A stretch of 64,000 nt of DNA from Alphaproteobacteria bacterium (GCA_016124675.1 WGNG01000015.1:80677-144676); one strand, 5' to 3'; shown: positions 1 through 9,911, numbered from the stretch's first letter. Program-made: numbers and translations. The notes: generated by a model not told the origin, from the sequence alone.

Positions 1-50
1 TCCAGCGACGGTCGACCCCGTCTTCCCGTCGATCCTCGCTGAGCCATTTT

Positions 51-149
51 CGCAAGCGTCTGTGTCTGTCAAGGACGACCGAGCCTTGGCTCGGTCGCCG
101 CGCGCGGCGGCCCGAAGGGCCGTCCTTGACAGACACAGACCGCCTTGCG
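51..149. repeat. Cloverleaf palindrome, full copy 1
   Basis: A perfect 20-bp inverted repeat (58-77 with 121-140) encloses three back-to-back hairpins: 78-95 (8-bp stem), 96-109 (6-bp stem) and 110-120 (4-bp stem). Every base between the outer arms belongs to a hairpin. The outer arms continue imperfectly through CGCAAGCG (51-58) and CGCCTTGCG (141-149). The GTCAAGG/CCTTGAC core and CGCAAG flank recur in a second full copy near 10.2 kb, which makes this a repeat family rather than a single terminator. Confidence 0.8.
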
Positions 150-298
150 TGATCTTCCAGCATGGAACGATGGGGAGGATTGACCGCCAGCGCCCCGCGA
201 TCTGAGCCCGGCGCCGGCGCCCGCAAGACCATGCATCACCTCCGCCCCACCGCCTGTTCCGCTTGGCGCGGGGCGGCGCCAGTGCTAACTCCCGCGCC

Positions 299-2103
<1,805 letters not shown>

Positions 2104-2107
<4 letters not shown>

Positions 2108-2520
2108 GGGGCGAGGAAGGCGCGGATGCGCTGGGCAAGCGTGTCCATGTCTTTCGTTTCGCATTCCCAGATCGTCAGAACCCGCCAGCCTGCGTTTTCC
2201 AGGGCTGCCTGGTTCTCAGCATCCCGCTGCACATTGCGCTCAAGCTTCGGCGCCCAGTACCCGCCATTCGATTTGGGACGGCGTGCAATTTTGCAGGCCG
2301 GATCACTGTGCTGATGCCAGAAGCAGCCGTGGACGAAAATGACCTTGCGGCGGGGGCCGAACACTAAATCGGGCTTGCCGGGCAGGTCCTTCCTGTGCAG
2401 CCGGTAGCGGAAGCCCATGGCGTGGGCGAGCCGGCGCACGATCATCTCCGGCTTCATGCCGCCAGAGCGGATGGCGGCCATGTTCCGGCTGCGGCGTTCG
2501 GGAGAGAGCTTGTCAGTCAT
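2104..2520 (-). CDS. vsr: Very short patch repair endonuclease (Vsr)
   Basis: Vsr nicks DNA 5' of the T in T:G mismatches that arise when 5-methylcytosine deaminates, so it usually accompanies C5 methylases. The 138 residues show family hallmarks: MSxIRSxxTKPE-like [14 protein letters not shown] at the start, [15 protein letters not shown] with the catalytic Asp, VHGCFWHQH and a C-terminal [10 protein letters not shown]. It is the last gene of the methylase-endonuclease-vsr operon, and its start overlaps the endonuclease stop by 8 bases. It converges on lepA with a stop-codon overlap. Confidence 0.95.
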
Positions 2521-3373
2521 CGGGCGTGAAACGAAAACCCTTTGTGTGACGCGGCTTTGATTGAATGGCCTTCAGCTGCGCAGGGGTCCGGGGCCGGAAC
2601 GGCAGGACAAAGTCTTTGCCCAGGCTGATATTTAGCTCTTTCAGGAGCGGCCCATCCTGCGTGCCGTTCAGGACGATGATGCCCTTTGGATGCAGGTGAT
2701 CGCGCGCACCCTGATTGGAGCGTATTCTTTTCATGTAGTCGTGTTGCCGGGCGACCGCATGGATGGTGCTGCGGTGAATGGGCTGTCCGGCAAACCGCTC
2801 GAACAGCCGGACGATGCGATCTGTTCCGGCGGACGGCTGGAATATCTGCTGAGCCTCGTCGGCGCTCAACGTCTCCCAAATGTTCTTTGGAAACGCCTCG
2901 TTCTCGACGATCCACTGGATATTGCACTTGCCTGCTGCGCTTACGGAAAGCTTGCCGTCGCGGTTCGGGCGGCTGGTCAGGTTTTCAGGGACCGCTTCAA
3001 GCAAACCCATCCAATAGCGCGCGTCGGTTTCGCTGACCCGGCACAATAGGCAGATCTGGCCCACCGCTTCCGGCGGTATCATCCAATTGTCCCGCATTGT
3101 GAACTTCACATCCACATCATGCGGGCCAATTCTGAAATCGAGAAGACCACGAGGAAAATCAAGGAAATAACGAAGTGCAGCTTCGACCTTGATGCCCAGA
3201 ACCGCCTTCTCATTTGCATCAAGCTGATCAAGGCGGAGGCGCCGGGTCCGGGGCGCGTCGATCAGTTCGTCGATCGCCTGGCGGAAAAGAAAGGGCAGCT
3301 CGGCGCGGAAGGCGGCCTCGCCGCCCCCGGCCGTGAAGATCCGCTCGCGAACGTCGGCCAGCGCATTACTCAT
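2513..3373 (-). CDS. NaeI-like type II restriction endonuclease
   Basis: This 286-residue protein has the NaeI catalytic pattern D-X8-D-X-K (D79, D88, K90 in DFRIGPHDVDVKF), preceded by a glutamate at 64 with spacing close to E70/D86/D95/K97 of NaeI. NaeI cuts GCCGGC as a type IIE enzyme that needs a second effector site. The C-terminal half (about 130-286) would hold the DNA-effector domain. It lies between a C5-cytosine methylase upstream and vsr downstream. The target GCCGGC is inferred from family membership only. An SD-sequestering hairpin precedes the start. Confidence 0.85.
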   Translation of the reverse strand: MSNALADVRERIFTAGGGEAAFRAELPFLFRQAIDELIDAPRTRRLRLDQLDANEKAVLGIKVEAALRYFLDFPRGLLDFRIGPHDVDVKFTMRDNWMIPPEAVGQICLLCRVSETDARYWMGLLEAVPENLTSRPNRDGKLSVSAAGKCNIQWIVENEAFPKNIWETLSADEAQQIFQPSAGTDRIVRLFERFAGQPIHRSTIHAVARQHDYMKRIRSNQGARDHLHPKGIIVLNGTQDGPLLKELNISLGKDFVLPFRPRTPAQLKAIQSKPRHTKGFRFTPDD

Positions 3374-3379
3374 TGTTGA

Positions 3380-3400
3380 CCTCAGAAACTTTGCCTGAGG
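3380..3400 (-). promoter_or_regulatory. Hairpin masking the restriction gene's ribosome-binding site
   Basis: On the minus strand CCTCAG, a 9-base loop and CTGAGG form a 6-bp hairpin. The downstream arm contains the GAGG that acts as Shine-Dalgarno for the endonuclease ATG, which follows 6 bases after the arm. Folding would lower or delay endonuclease translation relative to the upstream methylase, a useful order when a restriction system enters a new host. The function is inferred; the pairing is seen. Confidence 0.45.
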
Positions 3401-3430
3401 CCAGTGTGAGTCTGCCGGATTGACTACACG

Positions 3431-4426
3431 TTAAGCGACAGTTTTCACCTGATGAACAAGGCCCGCCGAGGTCAGCGCATCGCCCAGCTTTGACGCCACT
3501 GCCCGCGCCACCGGGGGCGGAAAGGCGTTGCCCACCTGGCGGTAGGCTGCGGTCTTCTTGCCATAGAATTGCCAGTCGTCAGGAAAGCCCTGGATGCGCG
3601 CGACCATGCGCACGGTCAGCCGGGGCATGCCTTCAAACCCGGGCTCGGGCGCTTCGGGCGCAATCGACTTGCCGTTCACACCGAGGGTCTCCCACGCTGC
3701 GCGCGCCCGTGTGGGCCCCAGATCGGGGCCGCCATGCTTCTTGGACCCGCCAACAATGGTCGGGGCGATGTCGTCAGCCTGTTCAGCCCAGGCTGCGGCA
3801 CCCGGCCAGCCATTGGCCGCCATGAGATCATAGAGCGTGTCGCCCACGGTGGGCGGGTTGTGCAAATTCGGCTCAGGCCATTCAAAATGCTGAGCAAAGG
3901 CATGTTTCACTGCGACAATGATCACCCGGGGCCGCAATTGTGGCACGCCATAATCTGACGCATTCAGAAGCCGCCAGTCGCAAGAATACCCAAGCGTCTT
4001 GAGCTTGGCTTTCAGGCCATTGCGGTAATCTTCAAACACCGCGCCCAGAAAGCCGCGCACATTCTCGATCATCACCGCACCCGGTCTGATCTCGTCGATG
4101 ATATCGAGCGCCGCCGGGAAGAGATTGCGCTCGTCCAGCTCGCCAAGCTGCTTGCCGGCGATCGAAAATGGCGGGCAGGGCAGGCCGCCGGCCACGATAT
4201 CGACGCCCCTATAGGGGCGCGCGTCGAACTCTTTGATGTCACCTTGCCAGACAGTCCAGTCCGGGCGGTTCAGGCGCAGCGTGCGGCAGGCATCGGCGTC
4301 GATTTCCGCGACGCACTCATGCCCAAACCCTGCCTGTTCGAGGCCAAGCGCCTGGCCGCCCGCGCCAGCGCACAGCTCGATTGAACTCAGACTATTGGGA
4401 CGGAATGGCGGACGCTCACGCGACAT
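3431..4426 (-). CDS. DNA (cytosine-5)-methyltransferase of the NaeI-like system
   Basis: This protein methylates cytosine C5 in duplex DNA to protect against the adjacent endonuclease. The motif order is canonical: I (ELCAGAGGQALGLEQAGF, about 17-34), IV with the catalytic Cys (GGLPCPPFS), VI (MIENVRGF), VIII (DYGVPQLRPRVI) and X (QVGNAFPPPVARAVA). Length is 331 residues. It is first in the operon methylase-endonuclease-vsr; the gap to the endonuclease is 57 bases. Upstream lies a GAAC-N7-GAAC element. GCCGGC sites are frequent in the window, consistent with a protected host if that is the target. Confidence 0.93.
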   Translation of the reverse strand: MSRERPPFRPNSLSSIELCAGAGGQALGLEQAGFGHECVAEIDADACRTLRLNRPDWTVWQGDIKEFDARPYRGVDIVAGGLPCPPFSIAGKQLGELDERNLFPAALDIIDEIRPGAVMIENVRGFLGAVFEDYRNGLKAKLKTLGYSCDWRLLNASDYGVPQLRPRVIIVAVKHAFAQHFEWPEPNLHNPPTVGDTLYDLMAANGWPGAAAWAEQADDIAPTIVGGSKKHGGPDLGPTRARAAWETLGVNGKSIAPEAPEPGFEGMPRLTVRMVARIQGFPDDWQFYGKKTAAYRQVGNAFPPPVARAVASKLGDALTSAGLVHQVKTVA

Positions 4427-4481
4427 ATTGTGTCTCCCTACGGTAGCGCACCCTATATACAGTTGCCGGATCGCTCAAATA

Positions 4482-4496
4482 GAACATAGAAAGAAC
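4482..4496. promoter_or_regulatory. LexA-box-like element GAAC-N7-GAAC (first RM locus)
   Basis: GAAC at 4482-4485 and 4493-4496 are separated by exactly 7 bases, the reverse complement of the alphaproteobacterial SOS operator GTTC-N7-GTTC. It lies 56-70 bases upstream of the first methylase start and about 155 bases upstream of trpA on the other strand. The flank continues with a segment (GTCTTGTTC) that resembles the second element at 6483-6497. LexA control is inferred. Confidence 0.55.
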
Positions 4497-4649
4497 ATTA
4501 GTCTTGTTCACAGCTTTCGTCCACCCCACCCCCCTGCATCCCCCCGCTTGACCCCTGCGCGTCCATCGTGAAGCTGGCGCGCGTCCCGGCCTTGCGCGCC
4601 TTACACAGGCACAGGGCCCCACGGGAACGCATCCATCGAAGGAATTCAC

Positions 4650-5444
4650 ATGACGCGGCTGGCGGCGGTTTTTGAGAGGTTGCGGGCTGAAGGCCGGGCC
4701 GGGTTTGTCGCCTATGTCATGGCGGGCGATCCCGATGCCGGGACGACGCTCACCCTGATGCGGGGCCTGGCCGATGGCGGGGCGGACATATTGGAGCTGG
4801 GCGTGCCCTTCACCGATCCCATGGCCGACGGCCCGGTGATCCAGCGCGCGGCGATCCGGGCGCTGGCGGGCGGGATGACGCTGGCCGGCGTGCTGGACCT
4901 CACCGCGCGCTTTCGCGCCACCCACCCGGACACGCCGGTGATCCTGATGGGCTATGCCAACCCGTTTCACGCCATGGGGTATGAGGCGTTTGCGCTGGCC
5001 GCGGCCCAGGCCGGGGCGGACGGGGTGATCTGTGTGGACATTCCGCCGGAGGAGGATGCGCCGCTTCGCACCGCGCTGGAGGCCGGCGGCCTCGCCTTCG
5101 TGCGCCTGGCCGCCCCCACCACCGATGATGCTCGCCTGCCCCAGGTGGCGGCGCATTGCTCGGGCTTCGTCTACTATGTCTCCACCACCGGCGTCACGGG
5201 CGCGCGATCGGGCGCCACATCGGACATTGCCGGCGCCGTGGCGCGGGTGCGCGCGGCCAGCGGGCTTCCCGTGGCGGTGGGTTTTGGCGTAAAAACACCC
5301 GGACGCGCTGCCGAGATCGCGACAGTCGCCGACGCCGTGGTGGTCGGATCGGCGATTGTCGAGGCGCTGGAGACCAACGGGGCTGAGGCCGCGCTGAAAA
5401 TCGGGCGCGATCTCGCCAGCGCCACCCACCAGGCGCGCCAATAG
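4650..5444 (+). CDS. trpA: Tryptophan synthase alpha subunit
   Basis: TrpA cleaves indole-3-glycerol phosphate to indole and glyceraldehyde-3-phosphate, and indole then channels to TrpB. The 264 residues include the catalytic glutamate in LELGVPFTDPMADGPVIQ and the catalytic aspartate in CVDIPPEED. YYVSTTGVTGARS and GFGVKTP form the phosphate site. GAAGGA sits before the ATG. Downstream is accD, the usual alphaproteobacterial partner, but trpF-trpB, which usually precede it, are absent; a restriction-modification operon lies there instead. Confidence 0.96.
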   Translation: MTRLAAVFERLRAEGRAGFVAYVMAGDPDAGTTLTLMRGLADGGADILELGVPFTDPMADGPVIQRAAIRALAGGMTLAGVLDLTARFRATHPDTPVILMGYANPFHAMGYEAFALAAAQAGADGVICVDIPPEEDAPLRTALEAGGLAFVRLAAPTTDDARLPQVAAHCSGFVYYVSTTGVTGARSGATSDIAGAVARVRAASGLPVAVGFGVKTPGRAAEIATVADAVVVGSAIVEALETNGAEAALKIGRDLASATHQARQ

Positions 5445-5536
5445 GACGAACGACGCACGACGCACGACGGACGGGCTATTGACGGCACAGCGCACGTCTC
5501 ACCCCGCCTCAAGGATCAGACAGGAGCAAGGCATTC

Positions 5537-6415
5537 ATGAGCTGGCTGCAGAGACTGACCCCGCCGGGCGTCCAGAAAATTTTTGAAAAGCGCGACACGC
5601 CGGAAAATCTCTGGGTGAAATGCCCTTTGTCGGGCGAAATGGTGTTCACCAGGGATCTCGAAGCCGGCCTGCACGTCACACCCGCCGGCCATCACATGCG
5701 CATCGGCCCGGCCCTGCGCTTCAAATACACGTTTGACGGCGCCTGGGCCGATATCGCCCTGCCCGAGGTGCCGCGCGACCCGCTGAAATTCCGCGATGAC
5801 AAGCCCTATTCCAGCCGCCTGACCGCCGCGCGCAAGAAGACCGGCCGCGACGACGCCATGGCCATTGGCGTGGGCGCGATCCGGGGCGTGGAGACCACCG
5901 TGCTGGTGCAGGATTTCGCCTTCATGGGCGGGTCGCTGGGCATGGGCGCGGGCGAGGCCTTCATCCGCGCCTGCGAAACCGCCGTGGCCCGGCGCACCCC
6001 CCTTGTGGTGTTCACCGCCGCCGGCGGCGCCCGCATGCAGGAGGGCTGCCTCTCCCTCATGCAGATGCCGCGCACCACGATTGGCGTGGAAATGCTGAAA
6101 GATGCGCGCCTGCCCTATATCGTCGTGCTCACCGACCCCACCACGGGCGGCGTCACGGCGAGCTACGCCATGCTGGGCGATGTCCACCTCGCCGAGCCCG
6201 GCGCCCTCATCGGTTTTGCCGGCCAGCGCGTGATCGAACAGACCATCCGCGAAAAACTCCCCGAAGGCTTCCAGCGCTCCGAATACCTCCTGGCCAAGGG
6301 CATGGTGGACAAGGTCGTCCCCCGCAAGGACCTGCCCAAAACGCTCGGCAATCTCCTGCGCGTCCTGCTCAAGCGCCCCGCGGCGGCGCAAGTGCCGGCA
6401 AAGGTGGGGGCGTAG
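5537..6415 (+). CDS. accD: Acetyl-CoA carboxylase carboxyltransferase subunit beta
   Basis: AccD forms with AccA the carboxyltransferase that moves the carboxyl from biotin to acetyl-CoA, committing carbon to fatty-acid synthesis. The body is typical ([56 protein letters not shown]). The N-terminal zinc ribbon is degenerate: only [10 protein letters not shown] keeps a Cys and the later positions read PAGHHMRI, as seen in other alphaproteobacterial AccD. It follows trpA by about 90 bases; folC, the frequent downstream partner, is missing and a second RM system follows. Confidence 0.96.
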   Translation: MSWLQRLTPPGVQKIFEKRDTPENLWVKCPLSGEMVFTRDLEAGLHVTPAGHHMRIGPALRFKYTFDGAWADIALPEVPRDPLKFRDDKPYSSRLTAARKKTGRDDAMAIGVGAIRGVETTVLVQDFAFMGGSLGMGAGEAFIRACETAVARRTPLVVFTAAGGARMQEGCLSLMQMPRTTIGVEMLKDARLPYIVVLTDPTTGGVTASYAMLGDVHLAEPGALIGFAGQRVIEQTIREKLPEGFQRSEYLLAKGMVDKVVPRKDLPKTLGNLLRVLLKRPAAAQVPAKVGA

Positions 6416-6482
6416 GGGGCATCCCCGACCTCTAGGCCGCGTCCGTAGATTGGAGTGCGCTGCCTTTCCTCGCCCTTTACAG

Positions 6483-6497
6483 GAACGTAAACAGAAC
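6483..6497. promoter_or_regulatory. LexA-box-like element GAAC-N7-GAAC (second RM locus)
   Basis: GAAC at 6483-6486 and 6494-6497 have the same 7-base spacing as the element at 4482. The continuing flank (ACAT, then GTCTTATTC) also aligns with the first element, so similarity extends over about 30 bases. It lies about 95 bases upstream of the second methylase ATG. A LexA operator shared by two unrelated RM systems is the simplest reading. Confidence 0.55.
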
Positions 6498-6507
6498 ATA
6501 TTGTCTT

Positions 6508-6521
6508 ATTCGTTAACGAAT
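6508..6521. promoter_or_regulatory. Perfect palindrome ATTCGTTAACGAAT upstream of the second methylase
   Basis: A 14-bp perfect palindrome lies between accD and the methylase, followed at about 6542 by a partial copy (ATCGTTAACTAAT). Some RM loci use such palindromes as operators for a controller protein or for the methylase acting as its own repressor. No controller gene is present here. The stretch is AT-rich like a promoter. Confidence 0.4.
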
Positions 6522-6589
6522 TCGCTTGCGAGTGGGTAGAATCGTTAACTAATTATGTGATTCTTCTCTCCCACAAGCGGGATGGTGCC

Positions 6590-7732
6590 ATGCCTAGCAA
6601 ATACACAGCGATTGACTTGTTTTGCGGCGCTGGCGGCCTTTCTGAAGGCCTTCGCCAGGCGGGCTTCCATGTTCTCGCCGGAAATGACTACGACGCCGCT
6701 GCTGGAGCAACATTTGCCCATACGCACCGCGAGGCCAAATTTCTTCCGGGGCCGATTCAGAACATAGATGCTGAAGATTTTCTTCGAGCGGCAAACCTCA
6801 AGCGAGGAGAACTCGATTGCCTGGTAGGAGGTCCGCCTTGCCAGGCGTTCAGCGTCTACAATCATAAGCGCGGCATGCATGATGACCGGAGTCAGCTTTT
6901 TCGCGAATACCTGCGGCTGGTTGAAGGCCTCCTTCCGCGTTGGGTCGTGATGGAGAACGTCACAGGCATCCTGTCAGCGGGGAATGGTGCGGCCGTTGAC
7001 GCGATCATTGATGGCTTACGAGAGCTTGGATACAGCAACGTCGAGTATCGCATTCTCAAGGCAGAGGAATACGGGGTTCCACAAGAGCGCCGCAGGGTGG
7101 TTTTTATTGCAAACCGGGTCGGCGCACCCATTATCTGGCCCGAACCGACACACGGGCAGGGCAGACTGCCGTTCAACACCATCAAAGACGCAATAAGCGA
7201 TCTGCCGCCTCTGGAGAATGGTGAAGACCGGGGCGTAACGGGCTACGGCGCTGGTCCAAGCAGCCACTTCCAGCACTTGGTGCGAGATGGATCAAATGGG
7301 GTTCTCAACCATGGAGCTCCGCGTCTGTCGTCAGTCAATATCGAGCGGATGCGCCATATTCCACCCGGCGGAAGCTGGCGCGATATTCCCATCGATCTTC
7401 TGCCGGACGGGATGAAAAAGGCCCGGCGCTGTGATCATACCAAGCGTTATGGGCGGATGCGCTGGGATGGCCTTTCTTGCACCGTACTTACCAAATGCGA
7501 CGTCCATTGGGGCGCCTACATCCATCCTGAACAAGATCGTTCGATCAGCGTGCGCGAAGCCGCCCGGCTTCAATCCTTCCCTGACTGGTTTGAGTTTCTG
7601 GGATCAAAGACCGAACAGTATGTCCAAGTGGGCAATGCTGTTCCGCCCATGCTGGGCCGTTGCATAGGTGAAGCGATTTTGAAGGCAGATACTTATTACA
7701 AGTCCACCGTTAATCTTGTTGCCGCTGAGTGA
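6590..7732 (+). CDS. DNA (cytosine-5)-methyltransferase of the NotI-like system
   Basis: This is a C5-cytosine methylase with motif I DLFCGAGGLSEGLRQAGF, IV GGPPCQAFS (catalytic Cys), VI MENVTG, VIII EYGVPQERRRVVFIANR and X QVGNAVPPM, followed by a short tail. Starting at ATG 6590 gives 380 residues; a GTG at 6557 would add 11 residues unlike other methylase N-termini. The stop overlaps the next gene's ATG (TGATG), so methylase and endonuclease are translationally coupled. Base composition is lower in G+C than trpA-accD, which suggests transfer. Confidence 0.93.
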   Translation: MPSKYTAIDLFCGAGGLSEGLRQAGFHVLAGNDYDAAAGATFAHTHREAKFLPGPIQNIDAEDFLRAANLKRGELDCLVGGPPCQAFSVYNHKRGMHDDRSQLFREYLRLVEGLLPRWVVMENVTGILSAGNGAAVDAIIDGLRELGYSNVEYRILKAEEYGVPQERRRVVFIANRVGAPIIWPEPTHGQGRLPFNTIKDAISDLPPLENGEDRGVTGYGAGPSSHFQHLVRDGSNGVLNHGAPRLSSVNIERMRHIPPGGSWRDIPIDLLPDGMKKARRCDHTKRYGRMRWDGLSCTVLTKCDVHWGAYIHPEQDRSISVREAARLQSFPDWFEFLGSKTEQYVQVGNAVPPMLGRCIGEAILKADTYYKSTVNLVAAE

Positions 7733-8559
7733 TGCGAATTTCTGAAATCTTCGGCTTTGGCGTGGACGATCAAACTCCGGCGGTCCGCTCTTCACGCAGC
7801 CAAAAGCTTTGCCCGTTCAGAAATTCGGCCTGCACAAAGACAAGCAAATCCGATCCAATCGGTATTTGCTCTCTATCTGACGGCAACACGGCTGCATCGC
7901 TTTGCCCTGTCCGCTTTCTCGAAGGTGGGAAGATTTTCCGTGATGCGGCACGCATTGCTTTCGGCGAAGGAGCCGAATTCGCTGTTTTTCCCGAAATTCG
8001 AATATTAAAAATTATCGAGGAGGGGAAGAAAACACGCAAGATTGGGAAAGTCGATTTTCTAATTGGAAAAATCGAAGCTGACAAAATTGCAGATTTTGCA
8101 GCAATTGAAGTTCAGGCAGTTTATTTTTCGGGTGGTGAAATACGGTCGGCCATGAACCATTATTTGGAGCATGGGCAGCTAGATGTCGCAAAATCAGACA
8201 GACGACCTGATTTTCGTTCATCCGCACAGAAAAGGTTGGCGCCCCAGCTTCAGCTGAAAGTTCCGGTTTTCCGCAGGTGGGGAAAGAAATTTTTTGTAGT
8301 TGTCGACAGTCATTTTTTTGCGAATCTTCCATCGTTCAAAGAAACGACTGCTAGCAATAGTGAAGTCACTTGGTTGAGTTACCCAATCAAAAAGTCCGGA
8401 CCGAACTACTTCCTGGCTGATGCCAATATTATCTACTCGGAATGGGAGGAAATACAGACTTCTCTGCGAGAAGGGAAGCCGCCCGAGCCAAGTGAAATCA
8501 TTCTTGAACTACAATCTAAGCTTAAATCAAAGAGTCCGCCGTTAAGACTAAACAGTTAG
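7732..8559 (+). CDS. NotI-family type II restriction endonuclease
   Basis: The 275-residue protein matches the NotI/EagI family layout. Four cysteines (C27 in LCPF, C34 in SACTK, C46 in GICS, C58 in LCPVRF) match the iron-binding Cys4 site of NotI. The catalytic PD-(D/E)XK core has D108 (KVDF) and E126-V-Q128 (IEVQ), with glutamine replacing lysine as in NotI. NotI cuts GCGGCCGC and EagI cuts CGGCCG; the target here is not known. It is clearly AT-richer than its surroundings. An upstream GTG (7729) is possible, but ATG 7732 overlaps the methylase stop. Confidence 0.85.
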   Translation: MRISEIFGFGVDDQTPAVRSSRSQKLCPFRNSACTKTSKSDPIGICSLSDGNTAASLCPVRFLEGGKIFRDAARIAFGEGAEFAVFPEIRILKIIEEGKKTRKIGKVDFLIGKIEADKIADFAAIEVQAVYFSGGEIRSAMNHYLEHGQLDVAKSDRRPDFRSSAQKRLAPQLQLKVPVFRRWGKKFFVVVDSHFFANLPSFKETTASNSEVTWLSYPIKKSGPNYFLADANIIYSEWEEIQTSLREGKPPEPSEIILELQSKLKSKSPPLRLNS

Positions 8560-8602
8560 ACACTGCTCGTTAATCCAAGCTCCCCTTTAACCCCACGCCG
8601 GT

Positions 8603-8640
8603 CTTAACGCGTCGGAGCCGCCTCACGGAAGACTCACGCG
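8603..8640. repeat. Partial cloverleaf repeat (right half)
   Basis: The segment from CTTAACGCGTCGGAG to GGAAGACTCACG closely matches the right flank of the full copy at 10227-10262 (CTTGACGCGTCGGAG to GGAAGACTCAGG). The left half and the internal hairpins are missing. Confidence 0.55.
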
Positions 8641-8670
8641 AGAGGTTCGCGGGGATGTGGATCAAACACT

Positions 8671-8800
8671 CCATCTTGTTTTCCCGGGCGGCGTAGCCGA
8701 CCCGGGACCCATCCACCGAACCTCTCCGCCATCGAGGCAGGTCAAAAGTGCCGGGATGGATCCCGGATAACCGCTGCGCGGTTTCCGGGAAAACAGGGGG
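8671..8800 (-). repeat. TTGTTTTCCCGG-bounded hairpin repeat, copy 1
   Basis: A 130-bp element bounded by inverted TTGTTTTCCCGG and CCGGGAAAACA ends, with two internal hairpins: one around CGGGTCGGC..GCCGCCCG, the other with AACCGC-GCA-GCGGTT. It is in reverse orientation relative to copies 3-5. With its 17-base leader it is tandemly duplicated with a 147-base period. Confidence 0.75.
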
Positions 8801-8817
8801 CGTCTGGATCAAACACT

Positions 8818-8947
8818 CCATCTTGTTTTCCCGGGCGGCGTAGCCGACCCGGGACCCATCCACCGATCTTCTCCGCGGTCTAGGCAGCTCAGACGTGCCG
8901 GGATGGCTCCCTGATAACCGCTGCGCGGTTTCCGGGAAAACAGGGGG
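8818..8947 (-). repeat. TTGTTTTCCCGG-bounded hairpin repeat, copy 2
   Basis: This is a direct tandem neighbour of copy 1, nearly identical and 147 bases further on, including the shared GGATCAAACACT leader (8806-8817). Differences are confined to the middle between the two hairpins, as expected for an element under structural rather than coding constraint. Confidence 0.75.
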
Positions 8948-8975
8948 CGGGTGGATGGATGGGTGAGGAGCCCCC

Positions 8976-9773
8976 TCACCCCTTCTTCGGCGGCATGGGC
9001 ACAAAGGCCGACACCCGCGCCACGTAATCCTCATAGCCGCGCCGGGACTTCTTCAGCCCGCGTTCCAGCAGCGGCGCGCCGGACCAGCGCATCAGCGTCC
9101 AGGTGACGAAGAGCGGGCCAATGACGGCGAACAGGCCGGGCGTGGTTTCGGCGGCAATCAGCCAGATGCCCCACCAGGCGCAGGCCTCGCCGAAATAATT
9201 GGGGTGGCGGCTCCAGCCCCACACGCCGGTATCGAGCACCTTCCCCTTGTTGGCGGGGTCCGCCTTGAAGCGGGTGAGCTGGATGTCGGCGATCGTTTCA
9301 TACGCAATGCCGAATAGGGCGAGCGCCATGCCGATGAAGGCGAGGATGCCGAAGGCGGCCGGCTGCGCCGCCACCTGGCCCAGCTGCACGGGCAGGCTGG
9401 CGATGAACAAGAGGCCCGCCTGCGGCGCGAACACGAACAGCGCGGTGGTCTTGCCAAAGCCCCAGCCGCGCTTTTCCCCGGCGTGGCGCACCAGGGCGGC
9501 ATAGCGCTTGTCGGCGCCCTCATGGCGCCAGCGCCAGAACAGATAGCCGCCGAGCCTCAGCCCCCAGACCAGCGCCAGCCCGGTGATCACCAGCTGTCGT
9601 GTTTCCCAGCCATCTGCCATCACAAAGCTCGTCACCGCCATCAGTGTGATGCCCAGCGCCCAGAAGGCGTCCACGAAGCTCGGATCGCGGGTGCGCTGGG
9701 CGGCGAGCCAGAGCGCGGCGAACAACACGATCACGATGGCGGCGTTGGCGGCCAGCAAGGCAACAGCGGACAT
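8976..9773 (-). CDS. DUF1295 integral membrane protein (steroid 5-alpha-reductase-like fold)
   Basis: The 265-residue polytopic inner-membrane protein of the DUF1295 family has about six to seven hydrophobic segments starting at the N-terminus. Family marks are DPSFVDAFWALG near residue 30 and, in the C-terminal third, GVWGWSRHPNYFGE followed by WWGIWL; the RHPNYFGE motif is shared with isoprenylcysteine methyltransferases and 5-alpha reductases and would bind a cofactor. Substrate is unknown. It stands alone between repeat-rich spacers, with no operon partner. Confidence 0.85.
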   Translation of the reverse strand: MSAVALLAANAAIVIVLFAALWLAAQRTRDPSFVDAFWALGITLMAVTSFVMADGWETRQLVITGLALVWGLRLGGYLFWRWRHEGADKRYAALVRHAGEKRGWGFGKTTALFVFAPQAGLLFIASLPVQLGQVAAQPAAFGILAFIGMALALFGIAYETIADIQLTRFKADPANKGKVLDTGVWGWSRHPNYFGEACAWWGIWLIAAETTPGLFAVIGPLFVTWTLMRWSGAPLLERGLKKSRRGYEDYVARVSAFVPMPPKKG

Positions 9774-9877
9774 GGCGGCTCCGGGTCAGGCGGGATTCGA
9801 AGCGTGGAGCCTAGCGGCGCGGGGCGGATATGTCGCGGGGGGATGTGAGGGGGGGGGTGGGGATCAAGGCGCCGCAA

Positions 9878-9911
9878 CCCTTTCCTCCCCCGTTTACGGG
9901 GGAGGAAAGGG
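9878..9911. terminator. Perfect 16-bp hairpin
   Basis: CCCTTTCCTCCCCCGT at 9878-9893 pairs perfectly with 9896-9911 across a two-base loop. A similar but shorter hairpin (CCTCCCCCGC with GCGGGGGAGG) lies at 13916-13937. There is no clear T-run, so it may be a repeat unit rather than an intrinsic terminator. Confidence 0.45.

Larger units (their letters stand above)
8560..8975. other. Repeat-filled intergenic region
   Basis: No gene is seen between the NotI-like endonuclease and the DUF1295 gene. The region holds a partial right half of the cloverleaf repeat (about 8603-8640) and two tandem copies of a hairpin repeat (8671-8800 and 8818-8947). An open frame across it (8570-9034, minus) is only the repeats read through. 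Confidence 0.75.

Noticed and set aside
263..298. Upstream TTG start for lepA
   Set aside because: It would add 12 residues not found in LepA; the ATG at 299 gives the family N-terminus.
5446..5472. Short ACGACGC tandem repeats between trpA and accD
   Set aside because: Only a few imperfect 7-base units; simple-sequence slippage is enough to explain it.
8671..8947. CRISPR-like direct repeats
   Set aside because: The repeat unit is 130 bases with internal hairpins and there are no unique spacers or cas genes.
8570..9034. 154-residue minus-strand open frame
   Set aside because: It is a readthrough of the two tandem hairpin repeats; the peptide itself is a repeat, with no start signal or known domain.
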